DNA of 64,000 bases. It comes from Pacificimonas sp963710205. GTDB lineage: Bacteria > Pseudomonadota > Alphaproteobacteria > Sphingomonadales > Sphingomonadaceae. The notes under the pieces were generated by a model that saw only the letters and a list, made by a program, of their open reading frames with translations, did no database searches and had not been told where the DNA came from. The position numbers were made by a program, and so were the translations under genes. This document shows, in pieces, positions 1-6,251 of this stretch; the first letter of the stretch is position 1, and each line of letters starts with the position of its first letter. The DNA lies in NCBI GenBank assembly GCA_963710205.1, contig CAVPZG010000006.1, positions 1 through 64,000 on the forward strand. The letters are read 5' to 3'.

Positions 1-217
1 ACGCCGGAACCCGCGAGATTCTCAGTCGATCGAGAAGATCCGGATCGGGCAAAAGCCCAGCCTGGCGCTCAAGGTCGCGCGCAGCCTGAGCATCGGCATC
101 AACCTCGATAGCCGGAGCCTCGACACCAGCAAGCGCCAGCGCTTCATTGAGGGAAAGAGGGGCGTCCTGCGCCAGCGCCGTTGCCGAGAAAGGCAGCAAT
201 GCGAGCGCGCCGGCCAT
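1..217 (-). CDS. outer-membrane efflux protein N-terminus (TolC/CzcC-like), cut by the window edge, possibly frameshifted
   Basis: Reading leftward from the ATG at 217, the frame gives a hydrophobic signal-like segment ending in a cleavage-like ALAQD, then LSLNEALALA and RQAGLLPDPDL. This is the opening typical of the outer-membrane factor of RND metal pumps (family knowledge). Two oddities suggest decay. A better start, the ATG at 248 with a basic MSFK lead, is one base out of frame because of a run of four A at 240-243. The last 23 bases read ENLAGSG, a CzcC-like stretch, in a different frame from PDPDL. Either the gene is a pseudogene or the edge sequence has indels. The 3' part is outside the window. 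Confidence 0.45.
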   Translation of the reverse strand, partial: MAGALALLPFSATALAQDAPLSLNEALALAGVEAPAIEVDADAQAARDLERQAGLLPDPDLLDRLRISRVPA

Positions 218-305
218 AAGGCACGGCAACGCGATTTTGAAAGACATGAACCTGATACTCCTGACCTGTTCGACGCGCAGCAGCTCGCTGCGCGAATGAA
301 AAAGG

Positions 306-673
306 TCAGGTGCGGGGAGGGCGTTTCAGCCGGGGAAAGGTGGGCATCGGTGAGCCGCGCATCCGAAGATGCAAATATGACACCCGAAGAGATGACAGCG
401 TCTGAAGCGGAAACAGCGTTTTTAACAGGCGCAAAAGCAAGCTGACTGCAGTGTCCATGCGCGCAGGTGCCATCCTGATCACGATTCGGGCAGCTTATCG
501 CCCGTATCGTGAAACGCCACCATATTGGCGATGTCGCTGACCGTCATAATGGGTTCGACAGCGCATTCCGCCGCGTCGGCGACCGACGTCACCGCCACGA
601 GAGCAACAAGCATGAGCATAGCCGCTTTGCACAGCCATTCGCTCAAATTCCGTGCACTGGAGGTCACCGTCAT
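306..673 (-). pseudogene. small secreted protein of a metal-efflux locus, apparently broken into three frames
   Basis: The open frame 673-479 codes a 64-residue protein with a signal peptide (cleavage near DAAEC) that ends at LPES. The next frame, from base 480, continues DQDGTCAHGHCSQ, and a third frame ends LKRPPRT followed by a stop at 306-308. From memory, small secreted proteins beside czc-type operons share such a DxDGxCxHGHC segment and an RPPR-type tail, so these three pieces probably belonged to one protein of about 120 residues. It lies just upstream of the CzcC-like gene on the same strand. If the family match is wrong, only the 64-residue reading frame 479-673 remains. Confidence 0.4.
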
Positions 674-1184
674 GGCTGCGGAGATAGGAGGATAGGTATT
701 GATGTCAAGTTAAAGCTTGGAATTCATGTAACTATATAACAATTCAAACCAGAAAGTACATTCTCAGTTCGGTTCTTCTGCACGTAACGAATATCTTTAG
801 GCCAATCTTCGGCCGGGTGGTTGTCACATAACGGAGCACGTCAGTGAAGCAGCTTCGCGATCGCATCCACCGTTCAACCGAGCCGCGCCTACTTGTGGCG
901 GGCAAACGTGTCTTAAGGACGCCGTCAAAAGCTTCAGCCGTGCAAGTTCCGACACAGCCGGACTGATAACCATCTCGTGGGGTCCTTGGCGACCGGATGG
1001 GCCAACAAACTGTCGCTGCCGTGATTAGCGCTCAGACAGCGATACCAAGGCGTCCCGAAAACTGAGACAATGATTTCAATATAGCTTTGCTTAATGTAAT
1101 TGATATAATGAAATGGCCGCATTGGCTATCGGTAAGGTTCGGTGGCGGTAGATTGCCGCAAAGAGAGAGGGGATTTCGACGAGG
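674..1184. other. 511-base gap, AT-richer, no recognisable gene
   Basis: I see no convincing gene on either strand. A 41-codon frame from the GTG at 843 and a 62-codon frame on the minus strand (934-1122) have no recognisable family or ribosome site. The base composition is more AT-rich than the flanks, particularly at 1060-1115. The gap separates the leftward metal-efflux remnants from the rightward sulfur genes and must hold the promoter of the gene at 1185. Confidence 0.5.
1101..1109 (+). promoter_or_regulatory. extended -10 promoter element (TGATATAAT)
   Basis: A perfect TATAAT at 1104-1109 is preceded by TG one base upstream, the extended -10 form that can work without a good -35. No convincing -35 lies 16-18 bases upstream. 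It sits about 75 bases before the DsbA-like gene at 1185 in an AT-rich stretch, so it is the likely start of that transcript. This is a sequence match only. Confidence 0.4.
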
Positions 1185-1865
1185 ATGGTTTGGAATAACG
1201 ACTGGCGCTCAAAGAGAGTCAGCCCAGCTCTTTTGCCGCTGGTGATCGTCTTGGCCGTCGGTCTGGCCGGAGTGTTACAGTTTTCTTTTACGGCGAGCGG
1301 GCCATCTGCGCCTGTCGAAACCTCACTCGCGGCCGTTCAGTCGCACCCGGTCGCTCCAGTAGCTGGACCGGAAGACGCTGACGTTACCATCGTGCTGTTT
1401 TCAGACTATCGCTGCCCTTATTGCCGCATCCTCGACCCCGTTCTGCAGAAAGAAATCGCGACAGACGGCCGTATTCGCGTCGTCTACAGAGACTGGCCGC
1501 TCTTCGGCGCGGCATCGACCCGCGCGGCGCGGCTGGCCGTGGCAAGCCAGTTTCAGGGTCGCCATGCCGAATTCCACGCCGCGCTTATGTCTGCCCCGCG
1601 CACGCTCGACGAGCCTGCACTCTACGCCGCTGCGTCGGCTGCCGGTATTGATTGGTCGCAGCTGCAGTCAGACCTTTCGGTACATGAAGCCGACATTGAT
1701 GCTCTTCTCATCCAGTCGCACGCGGTAGCGCGGAAGCTTTTGTTTCAGGGAACGCCCGCGATGTTGGTCGGCGCGTATCCCGTAAGCGGCGCGGTTGGAC
1801 GCGCCGAACTAAGACAGGCCATTACCCGTGCTCGCCGTAACGTCGCGAGTTCGGCCCCTTCCTGA
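1185..1865 (+). CDS. DsbA-family thioredoxin-fold protein, membrane-anchored
   Basis: This 226-residue protein has one N-terminal transmembrane segment (about residues 13-32), a flexible linker to about 60, and a DsbA/thioredoxin-fold domain. The redox motif is CPYC (Cys77 and Cys80) in the context FSDYRCPYC, and the cis-proline loop is GTPAM. The layout fits a periplasm-facing thiol oxidoreductase or disulfide isomerase. A purine-rich GAGAGAGG stretch precedes the ATG. It lies 33 bases ahead of the metallo-beta-lactamase/rhodanese gene in the same orientation, so the two are probably co-transcribed. In this sulfur cluster it might handle protein persulfides or disulfides in the periplasm; that role is inferred from neighbours only. 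Confidence 0.8.
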   Translation: MVWNNDWRSKRVSPALLPLVIVLAVGLAGVLQFSFTASGPSAPVETSLAAVQSHPVAPVAGPEDADVTIVLFSDYRCPYCRILDPVLQKEIATDGRIRVVYRDWPLFGAASTRAARLAVASQFQGRHAEFHAALMSAPRTLDEPALYAAASAAGIDWSQLQSDLSVHEADIDALLIQSHAVARKLLFQGTPAMLVGAYPVSGAVGRAELRQAITRARRNVASSAPS

Positions 1866-1898
1866 TGTCCATATCGAGTTACCCAAGAAAGGCGCACC

Positions 1899-3257
1899 AT
1901 GTTTATCGAAAAGATTAAGTCCGAGGGTCTGTCACATCTCTCTTATGTAATTGGCGACGGCAGCGAGGCGGCCGTCATCGATCCGCGCCGGGACTGCGAG
2001 GTCTACATACGCTGCGCACGCGAGCGCGGCATGCGGATCACCCACATTTTCGAAACGCATCGCAACGAAGATTTGATCTCCGGCTCGCCAATCCTCTCCG
2101 CCATGACGGGTGCTCCCGTACATCATGGCCCCAACCCTGATCGCCCGGTAACTTATGCTGAAACGGTGAGGGAGGGTGATTGTTTCGCGATGGGAGATCT
2201 AAAGATTGCCGTGCTGGAAACGCCAGGGCATACCTATGATCATGTCGCCTATGTGATGACCGACCGCAATTACGATGACGGGCCGATAGGCGTGTTCACC
2301 GGTGACGCGCTGTTTGTTGGCGACGTAGGGCGCACTGACTTTTATCCCGACCGTGCCGAGGAGGTTGCTGGGCTGCTATATGACAGTTTGAAGAAACTGA
2401 CGAAGCTGGGCGACCAGGCGCTCATCTATCCGGCACATGGAGCAGGTTCAGTCTGCGGTTCGGGCGTGGCGACCCGCGAATTTTCCACGATCGGGCATGA
2501 GCGGCGCAACAACCCCCGCCTTCAAATTGACGACCGCGATGCGTTCATCCATGCGAAGCTCGCGGAGAGCCATTATTACCCGCCTTATTTCAAAACCATG
2601 GAACGGCTGAACGTGGAAGGCGCCTCCGCTGCAGACCTGCTGCCAGTGCCCCGTCCAATAACAGCGGCCGAGATCGAAAAGGGCGCTTTCGACCGCATCA
2701 TTGACGTTCGCTCCATCACGTCGTTCATGGGTGCCCACTGGCCGGGGTCGCTGGCGCTACCGGTGGCAATGCTGTCTTCGTTCGCAGGTTGGTTCCTGAC
2801 AGAAGATGACCGACTGTCGCTGGTGGCGGACGACCCGGCGCAGGGCGAACGGGCGGCCAGGTTCCTGTCTCGTATCGGTTTTGACCGCGTCGTCGGCGTC
2901 TTTACGGGCGTTGTCGGCGCCGCTGCGGCAGGCAGGGAATTCGCGACCCTTGAGGCGGTTGATCATGAAACCGTGGCCAATCGCCTGAATGAAAGAGCGG
3001 CAGACTGGACGTTGCTGGACGTCCGTAGCCTTGAGGAACGGCAGGAGAAGCACATTGAGCCGTCACGGCACATTTATGTCGGCGAACTGGCAGGGCGGAT
3101 AGATGAACTCGATTCTAAAAAGGCGTATACGGTCATGTGTGCTTCCGGCGCGCGAGCAACGATTGCCGCCGCTTTTCTAAAGGCGAACAGCTTCGCCAAA
3201 GTGGATATCTTCCTGGGATCGATGGGGGCGTGGACCGCACATCATGACAGCCGGTAG
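1899..3257 (+). CDS. metallo-beta-lactamase / double rhodanese fusion (persulfide dioxygenase-rhodanese type)
   Basis: This 452-residue protein has an N-terminal metallo-beta-lactamase domain (about 1-205) and two rhodanese-like domains (about 255-350 and 355-448). It resembles bacterial persulfide dioxygenase-rhodanese fusions, which oxidise glutathione persulfide and move sulfane sulfur. Metal-site residues His111 (PGHTYDH), Asp136 (TGDALF) and His180 (YPAHGAG) are present. The usual HxHxDH motif reads HRNEDL at 54-59, so the second His is Asn56. The first rhodanese domain has no active-site Cys. The second has Cys414 in the loop CASGARA. An AAGAAAGG ribosome site precedes the ATG. The gene ends 8 bases before the convergent arsR. 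Confidence 0.85.
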   Translation: MFIEKIKSEGLSHLSYVIGDGSEAAVIDPRRDCEVYIRCARERGMRITHIFETHRNEDLISGSPILSAMTGAPVHHGPNPDRPVTYAETVREGDCFAMGDLKIAVLETPGHTYDHVAYVMTDRNYDDGPIGVFTGDALFVGDVGRTDFYPDRAEEVAGLLYDSLKKLTKLGDQALIYPAHGAGSVCGSGVATREFSTIGHERRNNPRLQIDDRDAFIHAKLAESHYYPPYFKTMERLNVEGASAADLLPVPRPITAAEIEKGAFDRIIDVRSITSFMGAHWPGSLALPVAMLSSFAGWFLTEDDRLSLVADDPAQGERAARFLSRIGFDRVVGVFTGVVGAAAAGREFATLEAVDHETVANRLNERAADWTLLDVRSLEERQEKHIEPSRHIYVGELAGRIDELDSKKAYTVMCASGARATIAAAFLKANSFAKVDIFLGSMGAWTAHHDSR

Positions 3258-3265
3258 AACGTGTC

Positions 3266-3628
3266 TCAGTCCACTTGCGCGAAACGGGCCGCGCTGCCGA
3301 ACTTGGCAGAGCGAGCGCGGATCTGTGGGTCTGCCCGTGTCACCGTTCCTTCCAGCTTGCCCATTTTCACGCAAAGCTGGTCAATCGCGGGACCATTAAG
3401 GCTGTAGATCACCTGCTTTCCCTCGCGCCGCGTCAACACCAGTTCAGCCTTTCGCAGGATGGCAAGCTGCTGCGATAAAGCCGGTTGGGCGATTGCCGTT
3501 ACGGTTTCGATTTCACCCACGGCCATTTCGCGTCCGGCCAATGTCATCATGATGGTCAGTCTGGCGCTGTGTCCGAGCGTTCGTAGCCGCTCTGCCGCCG
3601 CGTCGATACTGAGATCGAGTTCACTCAT
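3266..3628 (-). CDS. ArsR-family transcriptional repressor
   Basis: This is a 120-residue winged-helix protein with the recognition segment QPALSQQLAILR (about 48-59) and the wing TRREGKQVIYSL (66-77), very like the BigR/SqrR group that represses persulfide genes. Those sensors use two conserved cysteines. Here the only cysteine is Cys86, and the helix-2 position reads TIMMTL where the group has Cys. It follows the peroxiredoxin gene with a 4-base ATGA overlap, so the two form one operon divergent from blh. It probably acts on the palindrome in the intergenic region at 4351-4361. What it senses is unclear. Confidence 0.85.
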   Translation of the reverse strand: MSELDLSIDAAAERLRTLGHSARLTIMMTLAGREMAVGEIETVTAIAQPALSQQLAILRKAELVLTRREGKQVIYSLNGPAIDQLCVKMGKLEGTVTRADPQIRARSAKFGSAARFAQVD

Positions 3629-4266
3629 TTGGTCTTATCACCTTCATGTGCTCTAAAAAACCAGTCCGAGGCGCTGGTACCGGAAAGCGCCGCCTCGAAC
3701 GATTCCCCCGCCGGGTGCAGCAAAGCATCGCCGGGCCGCCAACCCTCGGGCGCGACGACATCGCCGGCATCGGTTCGCTGCAAAGCGTCGAGAAGCCGTA
3801 ACATTTCATCCACTGATCTGCCTACGGTCGCAGGATAATAGGTCACCGCCCGCACAATCTTGTCCGGGTCGATAAAGAACGTCGCCCGTACGGCGGATGC
3901 ATCGAGAGCCCTTGGCGCGACCATCCCATAGGCGGTGGCGATGGCAAGTGTCGGATCTTCGATAATCGGAAATTCGATGACCGTACCCGTTGCATCGCGA
4001 ATGGCGCGGACCCAGGCAAGATGCGAAAACAGACTGTCGATGGACAGACCGAGAAGCTGACAGCCGCGCGCCGTAAAATCCCGATCAGCTTTCGCTAGCG
4101 CAACGAATTCACTGGTGCAGACCGGCGTGAAATCCGCTGGGTGCGAGAACAGCAATACCCACCCCTCAAAATCCGCGAGCTGGATATCACCTCTTGTCGT
4201 GCGTGCCGAGAAGTTGGGCGCAGTTTCGCCGATCCGCAGCGGCATCGGTGTTATGTCTGTATCCAA
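3625..4266 (-). CDS. peroxiredoxin (1-Cys/Prx6-like)
   Basis: This 213-residue peroxiredoxin has the peroxidatic site PADFTPVCTSE, with Cys50, Thr47 and Pro43 in place. The long C-terminal region fits the Prx6-like thiol peroxidases that reduce hydrogen peroxide and organic peroxides, and such enzymes can also act on persulfides. The start is taken as TTG at 4266 because AAGGAA (4279-4274) lies seven bases upstream; the ATG at 4245 is an alternative with no ribosome site. It is the first gene of a two-gene operon with arsR and is divergent from the persulfide dioxygenase gene, which suggests it shares the sulfur-stress regulation. Confidence 0.88.
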   Translation of the reverse strand: MDTDITPMPLRIGETAPNFSARTTRGDIQLADFEGWVLLFSHPADFTPVCTSEFVALAKADRDFTARGCQLLGLSIDSLFSHLAWVRAIRDATGTVIEFPIIEDPTLAIATAYGMVAPRALDASAVRATFFIDPDKIVRAVTYYPATVGRSVDEMLRLLDALQRTDAGDVVAPEGWRPGDALLHPAGESFEAALSGTSASDWFFRAHEGDKTK

Positions 4267-4323
4267 AAGATGGTTCCTTCAAAAATTTTGATCGCACCGG
4301 GGCAGCTTGGATAACAAAGCCGA

Positions 4324-4352
4324 TTGACGCCAGCTCGACAATCACTTACATA
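4324..4352 (+). promoter_or_regulatory. sigma-70-type promoter for blh (TTGACG-N17-TACATA)
   Basis: TTGACG (4324-4329) and TACATA (4347-4352) are separated by exactly 17 bases, a near-consensus housekeeping promoter reading toward the ATG at 4384. The -10 box runs into a short palindrome at 4351-4361, an arrangement that lets a repressor block transcription. This is read directly from the sequence; activity is inferred. Confidence 0.6.
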
Positions 4353-4361
4353 CTTTAAGTA
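4351..4361. promoter_or_regulatory. candidate ArsR operator (TACTTTAAGTA)
   Basis: The sequence is a 5-base inverted repeat around one central base. It overlaps the -10 box of the blh promoter and lies between the divergent peroxiredoxin-arsR and blh units. ArsR-family repressors bind short inverted repeats at such positions. The encoded ArsR protein is the obvious candidate to bind it. The half-sites are short, so this is tentative. Confidence 0.4.
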
Positions 4362-4383
4362 ATAGAAAAGGCGACAGGCGGCA

Positions 4384-5325
4384 ATGGCGAACCAAACGGA
4401 TCAAGATCCGGTGATCGAGGCAGCGCGGGCTCAGATTGTGGAAGCGGCACAACAGCGCGAACAGAGGCCGGGTATCATGGGTTTCTTCGATGAGAAGACA
4501 TCCACGGCAAGTTATGTGATCTGGGATCCTGCAACCAAAGCGTGTGCGGTCATCGATTCGGTTCTCGATTACGATGCAGCTGCGGGCCGGACGTCCTTCG
4601 CATCGGCCGATGCGATTATCGCTTTCATCGAAGAGCACGACCTTGCCGTTCAATGGCTTCTCGAAACGCACGCTCATGCCGATCATCTTTCCGCAGCACC
4701 CTATTTGCAACGCAGCCTTGGGGGAAAAATCGCAATTGGGCGGGAAATCGAGACCGTGCAGAAGACTTTTGGAAAGCTCTTCAACGCGGGTACCGAGTAC
4801 GAATTGGACGGCAGCGAATTTGATCGGCTCTTCGACGATGGCGACCACTTCGCGATTGGCAATCTGCCTGTGATCGTCCTTCACGTGCCCGGACATACGC
4901 CCGCCGACCTGACCTATGTGGTGGGTGATGCGGCCTTCGTCGGTGACACAATCTTCATGCCCGACTTCGGTACGGCCCGAGCAGATTTTCCCGGCGGCGA
5001 CGCGCAGCAGCTGTTCCGTTCGATCCGGCGGCTCCTATCGCTCCCTACGTCCACGAGGCTCTTTCTTTGTCATGATTATAAAGCGCCCGGACGCGATAAT
5101 TATGCGTGGGAAACGACGGTCGGATTACAGCGCGAATGCAATGTCCACGTCCGCGACGGTGTGACTGAGGAAGAGTTTGTCAAAATGCGCAACGCGCGGG
5201 ACGAAACGCTTGCCATGCCGACGCTGATCCTGCCTTCGATCCAAGTGAACATCAGGGGAGGGCGGCTGCCAGATCCAGATGAGAACGGCACACGCTACAT
5301 CAAGATTCCATTGGATGTGCTGTAA
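4384..5325 (+). CDS. blh: persulfide dioxygenase, Blh/ETHE1-type metallo-beta-lactamase
   Basis: This 313-residue MBL-fold enzyme has the full metal-binding set: HAHADH (96-101), His171 in PGHTPAD, Asp188 in VGDTIF and His230 in LCHDY. It matches the Blh/ETHE1 group, which oxidises glutathione persulfide to sulfite with a mononuclear iron. About 35 residues precede the fold. The gene starts a rightward operon with a good promoter just upstream. The two transporter-half genes follow from 5328, two bases after the stop. Unlike the fusion protein at 1899-3257, it keeps all canonical ligands, so it is the more certain persulfide dioxygenase of the cluster. Confidence 0.88.
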   Translation: MANQTDQDPVIEAARAQIVEAAQQREQRPGIMGFFDEKTSTASYVIWDPATKACAVIDSVLDYDAAAGRTSFASADAIIAFIEEHDLAVQWLLETHAHADHLSAAPYLQRSLGGKIAIGREIETVQKTFGKLFNAGTEYELDGSEFDRLFDDGDHFAIGNLPVIVLHVPGHTPADLTYVVGDAAFVGDTIFMPDFGTARADFPGGDAQQLFRSIRRLLSLPTSTRLFLCHDYKAPGRDNYAWETTVGLQRECNVHVRDGVTEEEFVKMRNARDETLAMPTLILPSIQVNIRGGRLPDPDENGTRYIKIPLDVL

Positions 5326-5327
5326 TT

Positions 5328-5768
5328 ATGCCTGGGTTTCCCAATGCCATGCCGCTCTTCGGTCTTCTTGGGGGGCTGATGATCGGCCTTTCCGGCGCGA
5401 TCATGCTTCTTGGGCTAGGGCGAATCGCTGGTGTCAGCGGCCTTGCCGCGCGCGCCAGCGGTCTGAGTGAAAGCGGCACACCGCGCGCAATTGCGGGGCT
5501 GTTCATCCTGGGTCTGCCACTGGGCGCGCTGTTGGCTAGTCTCGTCATCGGCGGCATCCCGACGACGTTTCCCGACAATCCCCTTTATCTGGTGATCGGT
5601 GGCTTGTTCGTCGGCATAGGCACGCGCCTGGGTAGCGGCTGCACCAGCGGCCACGGCGTCTGCGGCGTGTCGCGTCTGTCGCCGCGGTCGCTGATCGCGA
5701 CCGTCAGTTTTATGACTGCGGGTATAGCAACGGTTGCCCTGATGAATGCTGCGGGGTTCGGCTGGTGA
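5328..5768 (+). CDS. YeeE/YedE-family sulfur transporter, first half
   Basis: This 146-residue membrane protein has about four hydrophobic segments and the signature GSGCTSGHGVCG near residues 103-114, where conserved cysteines sit. It belongs to the YeeE/YedE (DUF395, TsuA) family. Full-length members move thiosulfate or related sulfur species across the inner membrane; split pairs encoded in tandem, as here, are common beside BigR-type regulators. It starts two bases after blh and overlaps the second half, so the three are surely co-translated. The transported species cannot be told from sequence. Confidence 0.85.
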   Translation: MPGFPNAMPLFGLLGGLMIGLSGAIMLLGLGRIAGVSGLAARASGLSESGTPRAIAGLFILGLPLGALLASLVIGGIPTTFPDNPLYLVIGGLFVGIGTRLGSGCTSGHGVCGVSRLSPRSLIATVSFMTAGIATVALMNAAGFGW

Positions 5769-6208
5769 TGCGGTCGCTATTCTTGTCGCTTGTCGCCGGC
5801 ACTCTTTTTGGAGCCGGTCTTGCCGTATCCGGCATGGCAGACCCCACTCGTGTACGGGGGTTTCTCGATATATTCGGGGTTTGGGATCCGACGCTCGCCT
5901 TTGTCATGGGCGGGGCGCTCATTGTGATGGCGCTGGCGTGGATGATACGCCGTCGCCGCGCGGGTCCAGTGGTTGCCGATCAGTTCCATTTGCCTGATAC
6001 GAATCCCATCGATCGTCGGCTGATTGCCGGTTCGCTCTTATTTGGGGTCGGCTGGGGTATTGCCGGTCTATGCCCTGGTCCGGCACTTGCGGATCTGGCG
6101 CTAAGGCCGCTCGATGCCGGTTGGTTCGTAGCGGCGATGGCAGCGGGTTTTGCACTGTTTCGGGCATTCGGAGAGCGATCCCTCGTGTCACACGCGCCGG
6201 TCCGATAG
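5765..6208 (+). CDS. YeeE/YedE-family sulfur transporter, second half
   Basis: This 147-residue membrane protein completes the transporter pair. It has several hydrophobic helices and the family motif GIAGLCPGPAL with one conserved Cys. The start is either GTG 5765 or the adjacent ATG 5768; both overlap the stop of the first half, indicating translational coupling. Together the two proteins probably form one functional TsuA-like channel for thiosulfate or a persulfide-level sulfur compound. Its position inside a persulfide-oxidation operon suggests uptake or release of the same sulfur pool. Confidence 0.85.
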   Translation: MMRSLFLSLVAGTLFGAGLAVSGMADPTRVRGFLDIFGVWDPTLAFVMGGALIVMALAWMIRRRRAGPVVADQFHLPDTNPIDRRLIAGSLLFGVGWGIAGLCPGPALADLALRPLDAGWFVAAMAAGFALFRAFGERSLVSHAPVR

Positions 6209-6251
6209 TCATCCCCCGCCCTTTGTACTGCTGTGGCGACCTGACCCCCGC

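Noticed and set aside
1087..1109. TTGCTT/TATAAT promoter pair
   Set aside because: The spacing is only 11 bases, too short; kept instead as an extended -10 element.
6150..6251. Longer SulP start at 6150
   Set aside because: It lies within the preceding transporter gene and adds 34 polar residues not expected before the first SulP helix.
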